A stretch of 64,000 nucleotides of DNA from an uncultured Trueperaceae bacterium (GCA_937873495.1 CALMXZ010000009.1:1-64000); one strand, 5' to 3'. Positions 1 through 9,073 are shown, numbered from the stretch's first letter. Numbers and translations are program-made. The notes: generated from the sequence alone by a model not told the origin.

Positions 1-75
1 GAGGGGTTGCGGTTTGCGATTCGTGAGGGTGGGCGTACGGTTGGTGCTGGGGTTGTGACCAGCATCACGAAGTAA
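1..75 (+). CDS. tuf: Elongation factor Tu, C-terminal end (partial)
   Basis: The window opens inside this gene. The last 24 codons read [19 protein letters not shown] and end SITK before TAA, which is the conserved C-terminus of domain 3 of EF-Tu. EF-Tu carries aminoacyl-tRNA to the ribosomal A site. The stop lies 4 nt before the rpsJ start, so tuf is probably cotranscribed with the S10 operon, as in other Deinococcota. Codon use is odd: the first 19 visible codons all end in G or T, while the downstream ribosomal genes strongly prefer C in the third position. Confidence 0.93.
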   Translation, partial: EGLRFAIREGGRTVGAGVVTSITK

Positions 76-79
76 GCAT

Positions 80-400
80 ATGGCCGCTCCCAAGATCCGC
101 ATCAAACTGAAGGCCTTCGATCACCGTAGCCTGGATTCCTCCGCTACGAAGATCGTCGAGACCGTGCGCCGCACCGGCGCCAAGGTCGCCGGCCCCGTGC
201 CGCTCCCGACCCGCATCCGGCGCTTCTGCGTGCTGCGCAGCCCCTTCACCGACAAGGACAGTCGCGAACATTTCGAGATCCGGACCCACAACCGGCTCAT
301 CGACATCAAGTCGCCGACCAAGAGCACCATCGACTCCCTCATGCATCTCGACCTCCCGACCGGGGTCGACATCGAGATCAAGACCGTCGGAGGCCGTTGA
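80..400 (+). CDS. rpsJ: 30S ribosomal protein S10
   Basis: A 106-residue S10, the usual length. It carries the family motif [18 protein letters not shown] near residues 54-71 and the C-terminal [10 protein letters not shown] strand. S10 sits in the 30S head and also joins NusB in transcription antitermination. It is the first gene of the S10 operon. The ATG is 4 nt after the tuf stop, so translation is probably coupled to tuf. Confidence 0.97.
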   Translation: MAAPKIRIKLKAFDHRSLDSSATKIVETVRRTGAKVAGPVPLPTRIRRFCVLRSPFTDKDSREHFEIRTHNRLIDIKSPTKSTIDSLMHLDLPTGVDIEIKTVGGR

Positions 401-402
401 CA

Positions 403-1023
403 GTGAAAGGAATCCTCGGCACCAAGGTGGGCATGACCCAGGTGTGGCAAGGCGACCGGCTCGTGCCGGTGACCGTCGTGCTCGCCGGGCCCTGCCCCGT
501 GGTGCAACGCAAGACCCCCGCCACCGACGGCTACGCCGCGGTGCAGCTGGGGTGGGACGAGCTCCCGGGCAAGGCGGTCAACAAGCCGCGCGCCGGCCAC
601 TTCAAGCGTGCCGGCGTCGCCGCGACCCGCCACCTGGTCGAGTTCCGCGACTACGCGCCTGAGGCGAGCGAGGTCAAGGCCGACGTCTTCGCGGCCGGCG
701 AGACCGTCGATGTCACGGGTACGAGCAAGGGCCGCGGCACCGCCGGCGTCATGAAGCGCTGGAACTTCAGCGGCCTCCCTGCCACCCACGGCGTCAAGAA
801 GAAGCACCGTTCGCCCGGCTCCATCGGCCAACGCAAGTGGCCGGGCCGTGTCTACAAGGGCAAGCGCATGGCCGGCGTCTACGGTCACGAGACCGTCACC
901 ATCGTCGGCCTCGAGGTCGTCGAGGTGCGCCTGGAGGACAACCTGATCCTCATCAGGGGCGCGCTCCCCGGCCCCAACGGCGGCCTCGTCCAGGTGCGCC
1001 AGTCGAAGAGGAAGGTGGGCTGA
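403..1023 (+). CDS. rplC: 50S ribosomal protein L3
   Basis: A 206-residue L3, which reaches the peptidyl-transferase centre and starts 50S assembly. The start is taken as GTG at 403, giving [15 protein letters not shown], the canonical N-terminus. A GGAGG at 389-393 lies 9 nt upstream. An in-frame TTG at 397 is only 3 nt from that Shine-Dalgarno and is rejected. The internal loop [20 protein letters not shown] (about residues 145-164) is the L3 signature that reaches into 23S rRNA. Confidence 0.96.
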   Translation: MKGILGTKVGMTQVWQGDRLVPVTVVLAGPCPVVQRKTPATDGYAAVQLGWDELPGKAVNKPRAGHFKRAGVAATRHLVEFRDYAPEASEVKADVFAAGETVDVTGTSKGRGTAGVMKRWNFSGLPATHGVKKKHRSPGSIGQRKWPGRVYKGKRMAGVYGHETVTIVGLEVVEVRLEDNLILIRGALPGPNGGLVQVRQSKRKVG

Positions 1024-1619
1024 TGCCGGTCACCATAGACGTCATCGGCAGTGGGCGTAAGGTCACCCTCGACCTGCCCGAGCCAAAAGAGTCGGTGTTG
1101 CACGAAGTCGTCATGTGGCAGCTCGCCAAGCGGCGTCGCGGCACGGCCGCCACGAAGACGCGCGGCATGATGTCGGGCTCCACCGCCAAGATCTACCCGC
1201 AGAAGGGGACCGGCCGCGCTCGTCACGGCGACAAGAAGGCCCCCATCTTCGTGGGCGGTGGTACGGCGTTCGGCCCGCAGCCGCGGTCGTACGGCTACAC
1301 GCTCCCGAAGCGCGTCAGGCGCCTAGGGCTCCAGATGGCCATCGCCAGCCGCGCCCAAGACGGCCGCCTCACGCTCGTCGACTCCTTCGGCTTGGGCGGC
1401 AAGACGCGCGAGTTCGTCGCGTGGGCGAAGAGCCACGGCTTCGACGGCAAGGAGCGCGTCCTCCTCGTCACTGACGACGAGCTCGTGCGCCGCGCCGCGC
1501 GCAACGTCCCATGGATCGATGTGCTCGCGGGTGCCGGCCTCAACGTCTACGACGTGCTGCGCGCCGACCGCGTCATCGCGGACGCCAAGATCTTCGACGC
1601 GCCAGGAGAGAGCGCATGA
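1023..1619 (+). CDS. rplD: 50S ribosomal protein L4
   Basis: A 198-residue L4. The basic loop GSTAKIYPQKGTGRARHGDK is the extended hairpin that lines the nascent-peptide exit tunnel. In E. coli L4 also represses the S10 operon; no equivalent leader is visible here because the operon follows tuf directly. The ATG overlaps the rplC stop (TGATG), so translation is coupled. The reading frame stays open upstream into rplC, but L4 homology starts at [12 protein letters not shown]. Confidence 0.96.
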   Translation: MPVTIDVIGSGRKVTLDLPEPKESVLHEVVMWQLAKRRRGTAATKTRGMMSGSTAKIYPQKGTGRARHGDKKAPIFVGGGTAFGPQPRSYGYTLPKRVRRLGLQMAIASRAQDGRLTLVDSFGLGGKTREFVAWAKSHGFDGKERVLLVTDDELVRRAARNVPWIDVLAGAGLNVYDVLRADRVIADAKIFDAPGESA

Positions 1620-1903
1620 ACGCCTACGACGTCATCCTCTCCCCGGTGTTGAGCGAGAAGGCCGTTTCCGCCATCCAGAGCGGCAAGTACTCGTTCTACG
1701 TCCACCCGCAGGCCAACCGCGTCCAGATCCGCGAGGCCGTCGAGACGGCCTTCAAGGTCGACGTTGTGAAGGTCAACCTGGTCACCGTCAAGGGCAAGAT
1801 CAAGTCGCTCGGCCGTTTCTCCGGCCGTAGCCCCGAGCGGAAGAAGGCCATCGTCACTCTCAAGCCCGGGCAGCGTATAGAGCAGCTCGAAGGCCTGTCG
1901 TAA
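1616..1903 (+). CDS. rplW: 50S ribosomal protein L23
   Basis: A 95-residue L23, which sits at the tunnel exit and docks SRP and trigger factor. It begins MNAYDVILSPVLSEKAV, and the pattern of VLSEKA followed by YSFYVHPQANRVQIREAVE is characteristic. The ATG overlaps the rplD TGA as ATGA. The next gene follows after a clear AAGGAGG at 1902-1908. Confidence 0.96.
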   Translation: MNAYDVILSPVLSEKAVSAIQSGKYSFYVHPQANRVQIREAVETAFKVDVVKVNLVTVKGKIKSLGRFSGRSPERKKAIVTLKPGQRIEQLEGLS

Positions 1904-1918
1904 GGAGGAGGTCAGGAC

Positions 1919-2752
1919 ATGGCAACCAAGAACTACCGTCCCTACACCCCCTCCCGTCGCAGCATGAGCACGCTGGACTTCGCGGAGATCACGCGCGATG
2001 CTCCAGAGAAGTCGCTGGTACGGCCCCTCAAGAAGACGGGTGGCCGCAACCATCACGGGCGCATCACGTCGCGCTTCCGTGGCGGCGGGCACAAGCGCCG
2101 CTACCGCGTCATCGACTTCCGTCGCCGCGACAAGGAGGGCGTGCCGGCGAAGGTCGCCAGCATCGAGTACGACCCGAACCGTAGCGCCAACATCGCGCTG
2201 CTGCACTACGTCGACGGCGAGAAGCGCTACGTGCTCGCGCCCGACAAGCTGACGGTCGGCAGCACCATTGTCGCCGGCGCCGAGGCCGAGCCGGAGCTCG
2301 GCAACGCCATGCCGCTGCGGTTCATCCCGGTCGGCGCCGTCGTTCACGCCGTCGAACTGCTGCCTGGCAAGGGCGCGCAGCTCGCGCGCTCCGCCGGCAC
2401 GAGCATCCAGATCCAGGGCCGCGACGCGTCGTACGTCACCCTGCGCCTGCCGTCCGGCGAGCTTCGCAAGGTCCATGGGGAGTGCTACGCGACCATCGGC
2501 GTCGTTGGCAACTCGGACCACAAGAACGTCGTCTACGGCAAGGCCGGCCGCACCCGCTGGTACGGTCGCAAGCCGCACCAGCGCGGTCGCGCGATGAACC
2601 CTGTCGACCACCCGCACGGCGGTGGCGAAGGGCGCTCCACCGGTGGGCGCCCGCCCGTCAGCCCGTGGGGTCAGAAGGCCAAGGGCCTCAAGACCCGCGA
2701 CAAGCGCAAGGGTTCGAGCCGCTTCATCGTGCGGCGCCGGAAGGGAAGCTGA
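1919..2752 (+). CDS. rplB: 50S ribosomal protein L2
   Basis: A 277-residue L2, needed for subunit association and for the peptidyl-transferase region. It has the N-terminal [20 protein letters not shown] segment and the C-terminal [13 protein letters not shown] motif, which carries the conserved histidine of L2. It has its own Shine-Dalgarno (AAGGAGG) after a 15-nt spacer from rplW, one of the larger gaps of this part of the operon. Confidence 0.97.
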   Translation: MATKNYRPYTPSRRSMSTLDFAEITRDAPEKSLVRPLKKTGGRNHHGRITSRFRGGGHKRRYRVIDFRRRDKEGVPAKVASIEYDPNRSANIALLHYVDGEKRYVLAPDKLTVGSTIVAGAEAEPELGNAMPLRFIPVGAVVHAVELLPGKGAQLARSAGTSIQIQGRDASYVTLRLPSGELRKVHGECYATIGVVGNSDHKNVVYGKAGRTRWYGRKPHQRGRAMNPVDHPHGGGEGRSTGGRPPVSPWGQKAKGLKTRDKRKGSSRFIVRRRKGS

Positions 2753-2754
2753 CA

Positions 2755-3024
2755 ATGGCGCGTAGCCTCAAGAAGGGACCGTTCGTCGACGGTCACCTGC
2801 TCAAGAAGATAGACGCCGCCAACGCCTCCGGCGACCGTCGCGTCATCAAGACCTGGAGCCGCCGCAGCACGGTGGTGCCCGAGATGGTCGGGCACACCAT
2901 CGGCGTCTACAACGGCAGGCAGCACGTCCCCGTCTTCGTCCAGGAGACCATGGTCGGGCACAAGCTCGGCGAGTTCTCGCCGACCCGCTCGTTCCGCGGC
3001 CACTCCGGCTCGCGGAAGGAGTGA
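2755..3024 (+). CDS. rpsS: 30S ribosomal protein S19
   Basis: An 89-residue S19 of the 30S head, in contact with S13 and the A-site finger. It begins [19 protein letters not shown] and ends [23 protein letters not shown] and [13 protein letters not shown] are diagnostic. The ATG comes 2 nt after the rplB stop. The frame is open upstream into rplB but has no S19 homology there. Confidence 0.97.
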   Translation: MARSLKKGPFVDGHLLKKIDAANASGDRRVIKTWSRRSTVVPEMVGHTIGVYNGRQHVPVFVQETMVGHKLGEFSPTRSFRGHSGSRKE

Positions 3025-3026
3025 TC

Positions 3027-3374
3027 GTGGCCCAGCAAGCCAAGGCCTCCCTGCGCATGCTGCGCGTCACCCCGCGCAAGACGCGCCTCGTGGCCGACCT
3101 CATCCGCGGCAAGGACGTGAGCAAGGCGGAGGACATCCTGCGCTTCACGGACAAGCGCTCCGCCAAGCCCATGCTCAAGGTGCTCCAGAGCGCCAAGGCG
3201 AACGCGGTCAACAACCACGACATGTTCGAGGACAGCCTCTTCGTCAAGGCGATCGAGGTCAGCGAAGGGCCGACGCTCAAGCGCTTCCTGGCGCGCGCCC
3301 GCGGGCGCGCCGACCTGATGCGCAAGCGCACGTGCAGCATCTCGATCACGCTGGAGGAACGTAGTGGGAAATAA
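3027..3374 (+). CDS. rplV: 50S ribosomal protein L22
   Basis: A 115-residue L22; its beta-hairpin lines the exit tunnel near the macrolide site. The preferred start is GTG at 3027 (MAQQAKASLRMLRVTPRK), because AAGGAG at 3016-3021 is 5 nt upstream. A GTG at 3021 would overlap that Shine-Dalgarno. The 3' end overlaps rpsC by 11 nt. Confidence 0.95.
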   Translation: MAQQAKASLRMLRVTPRKTRLVADLIRGKDVSKAEDILRFTDKRSAKPMLKVLQSAKANAVNNHDMFEDSLFVKAIEVSEGPTLKRFLARARGRADLMRKRTCSISITLEERSGK

Positions 3375-4155
3375 GATCAACCCCGTCGGGTTCAGGCTTG
3401 GCGTCAACAAGGAGCCTTCCGCTCACTGGTACGCCGCGCCGGCCGACTACCCCCGCCTCCTGAAGGAGGACGAGCTCATCCGTGCGACCGTGCTCAAGGA
3501 CGTCGGTCACTCCGGCGTCTCGCGCATCGACATCGAGCGGGCGGCTCACAACATCAACGTCACCATCCACACGGCCAAGCCGGGCGTGGTCATCGGGCGC
3601 GGCGGCGAGGCCATCAAGGCCCTGCGCACCAAGCTGAGCTCGAAGATCCCGGGCACCATCGGCGTCAACGTGCAGGAGGTCGCCAACCCCAACACGAACG
3701 CCGCGCTCATCGCCCAGCGCATCGCCGAGCAGCTCGAGCGCCGCTTCGCCTTCCGCAGGGCCATGAAGCAGGCCGTCCAGCGCACGATGGAGTCGGGCGC
3801 CAGGGGCGTCAAGGTCCGGTGCTCCGGCCGTCTCGGCGGCACCGAGCAGGCCCGCCCCGAGTGGTACGCGGACGGCCGGGTGCCGCTGCAGACCCTGCGC
3901 GCCGACATCGACTACGGCACCGCGCGCGCCAACACGACCTACGGCGTCATCGGCGTGAAGGCGTGGGTCTTCCACGGCGAGATCGTCGGCGACAAGCAGC
4001 GCAAGGCCGCCGTCCTCCCGCGTCCGAAGGTCGACGACGACAAGAAGCGCCGCCGCAGGCCTGCCGGTCCGCGCCGCCGCGACGGCGCCGGTCGGCCGGG
4101 TGCCCCGGCCGGGGCGCGCGATGCGCGTCCGCGCGCCAGGAAGGAGCGTGGCTGA
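3364..4155 (+). CDS. rpsC: 30S ribosomal protein S3
   Basis: A 263-residue S3, part of the mRNA entry channel and helicase site. It starts MGNKINPVGFRLGVNKE from GTG. A KH domain has the GXXG loop VVIGRGGEAIKALR (about residues 76-89). After the S3 C-terminal domain comes a basic, low-complexity tail of about 40 residues rich in Arg, Lys, Pro and Ala (from about residue 225), longer than in E. coli S3 (233 residues). It is translationally coupled to rplV by an 11-nt overlap. Confidence 0.96.
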   Translation: MGNKINPVGFRLGVNKEPSAHWYAAPADYPRLLKEDELIRATVLKDVGHSGVSRIDIERAAHNINVTIHTAKPGVVIGRGGEAIKALRTKLSSKIPGTIGVNVQEVANPNTNAALIAQRIAEQLERRFAFRRAMKQAVQRTMESGARGVKVRCSGRLGGTEQARPEWYADGRVPLQTLRADIDYGTARANTTYGVIGVKAWVFHGEIVGDKQRKAAVLPRPKVDDDKKRRRRPAGPRRRDGAGRPGAPAGARDARPRARKERG

Positions 4156-4158
4156 GCC

Positions 4159-4584
4159 ATGTTGCTACCGAAGCGCGTCAAGTACCGCAAGCAGATGCGC
4201 GGCCGGATGACGGGTGCCACCAAGGGTGGCGACTACGTCGCGTTCGGCGACTACGGCCTCGTGGCCCTCGAGCCCGCCTGGATCAAGTCCAACCAGATCG
4301 AGGCCGTGCGCGTGACCATGAGCCGCTTCTTCCGCCGTGGTGGTAAGATCTACGTTCGCATCTTCCCTGACAAGCCCGTCACGAAGAAGCCGCAGGAAGT
4401 TCGAATGGGCAAGGGCAAGGGTGCAGTGGAGTACTGGGTCAGCGTCGTGAAGCCGGGCCGGGTCATGTTCGAGGTCGCCAACGTGACCGAGGAGCAGGCC
4501 AAGGAGGCTTTCCGCCTCGCCGCCCACAAGCTCCCCATCAAGGTGAAGATGGTCAAGCGGGAGATCTACGATGAAGCCCAGTGA
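4159..4584 (+). CDS. rplP: 50S ribosomal protein L16
   Basis: A 141-residue L16, a late-assembly 50S protein that contacts A-site t[22 protein letters not shown] and the [18 protein letters not shown] segment (about residues 81-98) are family signatures. ATG lies 3 nt after the rpsC stop. Confidence 0.97.
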   Translation: MLLPKRVKYRKQMRGRMTGATKGGDYVAFGDYGLVALEPAWIKSNQIEAVRVTMSRFFRRGGKIYVRIFPDKPVTKKPQEVRMGKGKGAVEYWVSVVKPGRVMFEVANVTEEQAKEAFRLAAHKLPIKVKMVKREIYDEAQ

Positions 4585-4768
4585 TGTCCGCAACATGAGC
4601 GCGGGCGAGATCGAGGCCGAGGTCGAGAAGCGTCGTGAGGAGCTGTTCGACCTGCGCATCCAGTCCGCCGTCGGCCATACCAGCAACCCGCGCAGGGCGC
4701 GGATGGCCAAGCGGGAGATCGCACGCCTCCTGACCATCGCCAAGGAGAAGGCCGAGGGAACACGGTGA
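4571..4768 (+). CDS. rpmC: 50S ribosomal protein L29
   Basis: A 65-residue L29, a helical hairpin protein near the tunnel exit. [20 protein letters not shown] followed by [10 protein letters not shown] is the expected pattern. Its ATG overlaps the rplP 3' end by 14 nt and its stop overlaps the rpsQ GTG. Confidence 0.95.
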   Translation: MKPSDVRNMSAGEIEAEVEKRREELFDLRIQSAVGHTSNPRRARMAKREIARLLTIAKEKAEGTR

Positions 4769-5016
4769 AGGTTACGAAGACCATGCAGGGCCGAGTCGTG
4801 AGCGACAAGGCCGACAAGACCGTGACGGTGAACGTGGAGCGGCGCTTCAAGCACCCGCTCTACGGCAAGGTCGTCACGGTCTCCAAGCGCTACCTGGCGC
4901 ACGACGAGAAGAACACGTACCAGGTGGGCGACCTCGTCGAGATCGCGGCCAGCCGGCCCATCAGCCGCCGCAAGCGCTTCGTCGTCTCGCGCTTGATCGA
5001 GAAGGCGCGCGCGTAA
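4765..5016 (+). CDS. rpsQ: 30S ribosomal protein S17
   Basis: An 83-residue OB-fold S17 that stabilises 16S rRNA helices 7 and 11. [19 protein letters not shown] and [19 protein letters not shown] match the family. The GTG start overlaps the rpmC TGA as GTGA. Confidence 0.96.
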   Translation: MKVTKTMQGRVVSDKADKTVTVNVERRFKHPLYGKVVTVSKRYLAHDEKNTYQVGDLVEIAASRPISRRKRFVVSRLIEKARA

Positions 5017-5032
5017 GCGGGAGTGAGCTGAC

Positions 5033-5401
5033 ATGATCCAACAGGAAACCTTCCTCGACGTGGCCGACAACTCCGGCGCCCGCACCATCCAGTGCATCCG
5101 CGTGCTCGGCACCGGCCAGCAGTGGGTCGGTTCGGTGGGCGACGTGATCGTGGCGGCCGTCAAGGACGCCATCCCCCACGCCGCCGTCAAGAAGGGCGAC
5201 GTCGTCAAGGCCGTCATCGTGCGCACGAAGAAGGAAGTCAACCGCAAGGACGGCTCCTCGATCCGCTTCGACACGAACGCCGCCGTGATCCTCAACGCCC
5301 AGAACGAGCCGCGCGGCACCCGCGTCTTCGGACCCGTCGCGCGCGAGCTGCGCGAGAAGAAGTTCATGCGCATCGTGTCCCTCGCCCCGGAGGTGCTGTG
5401 A
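5033..5401 (+). CDS. rplN: 50S ribosomal protein L14
   Basis: A 122-residue L14, the usual length. It begins [20 protein letters not shown] and contains [15 protein letters not shown] and [20 protein letters not shown], all family signatures. It lies at the subunit interface and makes bridge B8 with 16S rRNA. It starts the spc segment, 16 nt after rpsQ. Confidence 0.97.
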   Translation: MIQQETFLDVADNSGARTIQCIRVLGTGQQWVGSVGDVIVAAVKDAIPHAAVKKGDVVKAVIVRTKKEVNRKDGSSIRFDTNAAVILNAQNEPRGTRVFGPVARELREKKFMRIVSLAPEVL

Positions 5402-5731
5402 ATGTCACGCGTCAAGACGCGTATCAAGAAGGGCGATAACGTCAAGGTCATCGCCGGCAAGCACAAGGGCTCGAGCGGCGAGGTCATCTCGGTCGATCGC
5501 GAGGCCGGTCGCGTCCTCGTAAAGAACGTCAACATCATCCGGAAGGCCCAGCGCCCCACCCAGGAGAACCCGCGCGGCGGCTTCGTCGAGCAGGAAGCGT
5601 CGCTCCATCTGAGCAACGTCCAGCTCCTCGACCCCAAGACGGGCGCCCCGACCCGCATCGCGTACCGCCTGCAGGACGACGGCACCAAGGTGCGCGTGGC
5701 CGTCAAATCCGGCACGCAGCTGGACGAGTGA
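5402..5731 (+). CDS. rplX: 50S ribosomal protein L24
   Basis: A 109-residue L24, an early assembly protein. The KOW motif is visible as [19 protein letters not shown] (about residues 10-28), and [21 protein letters not shown] follows. The ATG is directly adjacent to the rplN stop. Confidence 0.96.
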   Translation: MSRVKTRIKKGDNVKVIAGKHKGSSGEVISVDREAGRVLVKNVNIIRKAQRPTQENPRGGFVEQEASLHLSNVQLLDPKTGAPTRIAYRLQDDGTKVRVAVKSGTQLDE

Positions 5732-5736
5732 GAGTA

Positions 5737-6285
5737 ATGGAGAAGATAGAACTCCCCATCAAGAAGCGTTACGCCGCCATCCGTCCCCAGCTCGAGGAGC
5801 GGCACGGCTACGGGAACCCGATGGCCGTCCCGCGCATCGAGAAGATCGTCGTCAACATGGGCGTCGGCGAGGCCAGGGAAGACTCCAAGGTCATCGACAA
5901 GGCCTCCAAGGAGATCGCCGCCATCACGCTGCAGCGTCCGGCCGTCACCCGCGCCAAGAAGTCGGTCTCGAACTTCAAGGTCAGGGCCGGCATGCCGGTT
6001 GGCCTGCGCGTCACGTTGCGCGGCGTCCGCATGTGGGCGTTCCTCGACCGCCTCGTGAACATCGCGCTCCCCCGTGTCCGCGACTTCCGCGGCGTGCCGA
6101 CGAACAGCTTCGACGGCCGCGGCAACTACAGCCTAGGGATCCGGGAGCAGATGGTGTTCCCCGAGATCAGCTACGACCAGGTCGACGCGACCCGCGGGTT
6201 CGACGTCACCATCGTCACGACGGCCAAGACCGACGAGGAAGCGCGTTCGCTCCTCGAACTCCTCGGCATGCCGTTCAGGAAGTAA
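5737..6285 (+). CDS. rplE: 50S ribosomal protein L5
   Basis: A 182-residue L5 that binds 5S rRNA and the P-site tRNA elbow. [20 protein letters not shown] and [20 protein letters not shown] are diagnostic. ATG at 5737 is used as the start. A GTG at 5728 overlaps the rplX stop (GTGA) and would add three residues (MRV); the sequence does not decide between them. Confidence 0.95.
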   Translation: MEKIELPIKKRYAAIRPQLEERHGYGNPMAVPRIEKIVVNMGVGEAREDSKVIDKASKEIAAITLQRPAVTRAKKSVSNFKVRAGMPVGLRVTLRGVRMWAFLDRLVNIALPRVRDFRGVPTNSFDGRGNYSLGIREQMVFPEISYDQVDATRGFDVTIVTTAKTDEEARSLLELLGMPFRK

Positions 6286-6299
6286 GGGAGGAGGGAAGA

Positions 6300-6485
6300 G
6301 TGGCAACCAAGGCTCACGTGGCCAAGTCCAAGCGCACCCCGAAGTTCTCCGTCCGCGCCGGCAACCGTTGCTCGCGCTGCGGCCGTTCGCGCGCCTACTT
6401 GCGCGACTTCGGCGTCTGCCGCATCTGCATGCGCGAGATGGCGCATCTCGGGCATCTGCCCGGCGTCGTCAAGGCGAGCTGGTGA
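6300..6485 (+). CDS. rpsZ: 30S ribosomal protein S14, zinc-binding type Z
   Basis: A 61-residue short S14. The four zinc ligands lie in two CxxC pairs, NRCSRCGR and GVCRICMRE (Cys 23, 26, 39 and 42). This is the zinc-dependent (C+) form. Start is GTG at 6300 preceded by GGGAGGAGGGAAGA. A 176-nt structured spacer follows before rpsH. Confidence 0.95.
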   Translation: MATKAHVAKSKRTPKFSVRAGNRCSRCGRSRAYLRDFGVCRICMREMAHLGHLPGVVKASW

Positions 6486-6661
6486 GGTGCGCGGCTGCGT
6501 CGCGAAGCAGCGCAGCCGCGCAGACGACCGGTCGCGGTAAAGGGCCGCGGCCAACCGGCACCCACCGGTGTCGGGCGCAGGTCAGGACCAAGCGAGAAGA
6601 AGCAATCCCGGGGAAGAGGTCTGCGCGTACGCGCCGAAACCGCCCCCACGGAGGAAGGTAA
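6486..6661 (+). promoter_or_regulatory. Structured spacer between S14 and S8, candidate autoregulatory RNA
   Basis: This 176-nt gap is far longer than any other in the operon. It holds a perfect 12-bp inverted repeat (6488-6499 with 6511-6522, 11-nt loop, core GCGCGGCTGCG). Next comes a bulged stem CCGGTCGCGG at 6528-6537, pairing with 6545-6549 and 6554-6558. A competing 8-bp stem pairs 6555-6562 with 6567-6574. No T-run follows any of them, so none is a standard terminator. A clear Shine-Dalgarno (GGAGGAAGG) sits just before rpsH. Ribosomal-protein feedback is inferred, not shown. Confidence 0.5.
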
Positions 6662-7057
6662 ATGCAGACGGATCCAATCGCAGACATGCTCACGCGCATC
6701 CGCAACGCAGTGGCCAAGGCCGAAGCGAGCGTCGATGTGCCGGCGAGCAAGTTCAAGCTGGCTCTCGGCCGGCTCCTGGTGGCGGAGGGCTACCTCAAGT
6801 CGATCGAGGCGGTCGACTCAGATGGCAAGCCCTACTTGCGCATCGGCCTCAAGTACGGCCACAAGCGCTCGCCCGTCATCCACTCCCTCAAGCGCGTCTC
6901 TACCCCGGGTCGCCGCGCCTACGCCAAGGCCGAGCACGTCCCGGTCGTCCGCGGCGGCCTCGGCCTCGCGGTCATCTCCACCTCGCGCGGCCTCCTCGCC
7001 GACCGCGAAGCTCGCCGCAACAACGTCGGTGGCGAGATCGTCTGCGAGGTGTGGTGA
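6662..7057 (+). CDS. rpsH: 30S ribosomal protein S8
   Basis: A 131-residue S8, a primary 16S rRNA binder and, in E. coli, the translational repressor of the spc operon. MQTDPIADMLTRIRNAVAK at the N-terminus and the C-terminal STSRGLLADREARRNNVGGE are family hallmarks. ATG follows GGAGGAAGGTAA. Its stop overlaps the rplF ATG (TGATG). Confidence 0.97.
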   Translation: MQTDPIADMLTRIRNAVAKAEASVDVPASKFKLALGRLLVAEGYLKSIEAVDSDGKPYLRIGLKYGHKRSPVIHSLKRVSTPGRRAYAKAEHVPVVRGGLGLAVISTSRGLLADREARRNNVGGEIVCEVW

Positions 7058-7599
7058 TGTCGCGCGTCGGCCGCTCGCCCATCCGGCTGCCCAAGGGCGT
7101 CGAGACCAAGCTCACCGAGCCTGGCAAGGTGTCGGTCAAGGGCCCCAAGGGTAGCCTCGAAGTCGTCTTCAGCCCGCGCCTCGAGCTCAAGGAGGAGGGC
7201 GGCGCCCTCAACGTCGCGCGCCCGAGCGACAACCGCGATGACCGTGCCCAGCACGGCCTCGCCCGCAGCCTGATCGCCAACGCCGTCACGGGCGTGACCT
7301 CGGGCTACGAGAAGAAGCTCGAGATCCACGGCGTCGGCTTCCGCTGCGCCAACAAGGGCTCGAACCTGGAACTCACCATCGGCTACTCGCACCCTGTCGT
7401 CGTGGAGGCCCCCCAGGGCATAACCATCCAGGCGACGGAGCCGACGCGCATCACCGTGAGCGGCATCGACAAGCAGCTCGTCGGTCAGGTAGCCGCCAAC
7501 ATCCGTGCCTTGCGTCCGCCCGACTCCTACCACGGTAAGGGCATCAGGTACGCGGGAGAAACCGTCCGACTCAAGCCCGGCAAGTCCGCGGCGCGCTGA
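7057..7599 (+). CDS. rplF: 50S ribosomal protein L6
   Basis: A 180-residue L6 with two similar alpha/beta domains near the sarcin-ricin loop. MSRVGRSPIRLPKGVE begins the protein, KKLEIHGVGFRCANKG lies at the domain boundary and PPDSYHGKGIRYAGE is the C-terminal signature. The frame is open upstream through rpsH, but homology begins at 7057. Confidence 0.96.
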   Translation: MSRVGRSPIRLPKGVETKLTEPGKVSVKGPKGSLEVVFSPRLELKEEGGALNVARPSDNRDDRAQHGLARSLIANAVTGVTSGYEKKLEIHGVGFRCANKGSNLELTIGYSHPVVVEAPQGITIQATEPTRITVSGIDKQLVGQVAANIRALRPPDSYHGKGIRYAGETVRLKPGKSAAR

Positions 7600-7616
7600 G
7601 CGGGGCAGGGTAGATC

Positions 7617-7970
7617 ATGAGCATGAACGTATCCGTACGCAAGGAACGCCGCGCCAACCGTACCCGCAGGCGGCTCAAGCGCCCCGTGCACACCGAGCGC
7701 CTGCGCCTCTCCGTGTTCCGCAGCGCCAGGCACATCTACGCCCAAGTGATCGACGACGAGCAGGGCCGCACCGTGGCGGAGGCCAACAGCAAGATGTTGG
7801 CGCCGAAGGGCAACAAGACGGAGCAAGCCAAGGAAGTCGGCAAGGTCCTCGCGGAGCGCGCCGTCGCTGCCGGTGTCAAGGGCGTCGTCTTCGACCGCGG
7901 TTCCTTCAGGTACCACGGTCGCGTCAAGGCCCTCGCTGAAGGGGCCCGTGAAGGAGGCCTCGAGTTCTGA
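7617..7970 (+). CDS. rplR: 50S ribosomal protein L18
   Basis: A 117-residue L18 that binds 5S rRNA with L5. [20 protein letters not shown] and the C-terminal [20 protein letters not shown] are typical. ATG at 7617 follows the rplF stop by 17 nt. The last base of its stop is the first base of the rpsE ATG. Confidence 0.96.
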   Translation: MSMNVSVRKERRANRTRRRLKRPVHTERLRLSVFRSARHIYAQVIDDEQGRTVAEANSKMLAPKGNKTEQAKEVGKVLAERAVAAGVKGVVFDRGSFRYHGRVKALAEGAREGGLEF

Positions 7971-8443
7971 TGGCTGATACCGACTTCGAAGACAAGGTCA
8001 TCTTCATCCGGCGCACTGCCAAGACCTACAAGGGCGGCAGGCGGTTCCGGTTCGGCGCGATGGTCGTCATCGGCGATCGCAACGGCCGCGTCGGCGTTGG
8101 CCTCGGGAAGGCCAGGGAAGTCCCCGTGGCCGTACAGAAGGGCCAGTACGTCGCGCGCCGCAACATCATCAACGTGCCCATCGAAGAGCCGGGCACCGTG
8201 CCGCACGAGGTCCTCGGCGAGCACGGTACCAGCCGCGTGATGCTCAAGCCGGCCGGTGCCGGTACCGGCGTCATCGCCGGCAGCGTGCCGCGCGCCATCG
8301 TCGAGCTGGCCGGCTACAGCAACCTCCTCACCAAGGAGCTCGGCAGCCGCAACCAGACCAACGTCGCCTACGCGGTCATCGACGGGCTCAAGCAGCTTCG
8401 CACCTTCGACGAGGCGAAGCGCATCAGGGAGTCGGCGGAATGA
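7970..8443 (+). CDS. rpsE: 30S ribosomal protein S5
   Basis: A 157-residue S5, important for decoding accuracy. An N-terminal double-stranded-RNA-binding-like fold includes [20 protein letters not shown], followed by [18 protein letters not shown] and the C-terminal [20 protein letters not shown] coupling links it to rplR and ATGA coupling links it to rpmD. Confidence 0.97.
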   Translation: MADTDFEDKVIFIRRTAKTYKGGRRFRFGAMVVIGDRNGRVGVGLGKAREVPVAVQKGQYVARRNIINVPIEEPGTVPHEVLGEHGTSRVMLKPAGAGTGVIAGSVPRAIVELAGYSNLLTKELGSRNQTNVAYAVIDGLKQLRTFDEAKRIRESAE

Positions 8444-8616
8444 AGGTCAAGCTAGTCCGCAGCCTGATCGGCACGACCAAGACCCAGCGCGGCACGGCCA
8501 ACGCCCTCGGGCTGAGGAAGATCGGCGACGTGCGCGAGATCGTCGACAACGAGTCGACGCGCGGCATGGTCAAGAAGGTCGAACACCTGCTCGCCATCGA
8601 AGGGGAGAAGCGGTGA
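8440..8616 (+). CDS. rpmD: 50S ribosomal protein L30
   Basis: A 58-residue L30. It starts [20 protein letters not shown] and contains [16 protein letters not shown] followed by [16 protein letters not shown], the standard short bacterial form. Start and stop both overlap neighbours: ATGA with rpsE, and the rplO GTG lies over its stop. Confidence 0.95.
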   Translation: MKVKLVRSLIGTTKTQRGTANALGLRKIGDVREIVDNESTRGMVKKVEHLLAIEGEKR

Positions 8617-9071
8617 AGCTCAACGAACTAAGCCCGGCACCGGGCTCGAAGAAGACGCGCAAGCGCGTCGGCCGCGGCCTCGGGAGCGGCCGCGGCAAGA
8701 CGGCTGGTCGTGGCCAGAAGGGTCAGACCAGCCGCTCAGGCCATAGCCAAGGGGCCGGTTGGGAAGGCGGGCGCTCGCGCCTGATCATGCGCCTGCCGAA
8801 GCGCGGCTTCACCCGCGTGAAGGAGCCCATCCAGCTCGTCAACCTCCGCGACCTGAACGCTTTCGCGGCCGGCGAGTCCGTCGACGCCGCCAAGCTCGTC
8901 GCTTCCGGCCTCGTCCGCCGCGTCGACCACCGCGTCAAGCTCCTGGCCGACGGCGAACTCGAGGTCAAGGGCCTCACCATCACCGTCGACGCCGCCTCCA
9001 AGGGCGCCCTCGCGGCGGTGGAAGCCGCCGGTGGCAAGGTCGTCCTGACCTCGACCGGCGAGGGAGCCTAA
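8613..9071 (+). CDS. rplO: 50S ribosomal protein L15
   Basis: A 152-residue L15. The GTG start gives [20 protein letters not shown], followed by the Gly/Arg-rich GRGLGSGRGKTAGRGQKGQ that threads into 23S rRNA, then RLPKRGFTRVKEPIQLVNL. It is the last ribosomal gene before secY, the standard spc order. Confidence 0.96.
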   Translation: MKLNELSPAPGSKKTRKRVGRGLGSGRGKTAGRGQKGQTSRSGHSQGAGWEGGRSRLIMRLPKRGFTRVKEPIQLVNLRDLNAFAAGESVDAAKLVASGLVRRVDHRVKLLADGELEVKGLTITVDAASKGALAAVEAAGGKVVLTSTGEGA

Positions 9072-9073
9072 GC

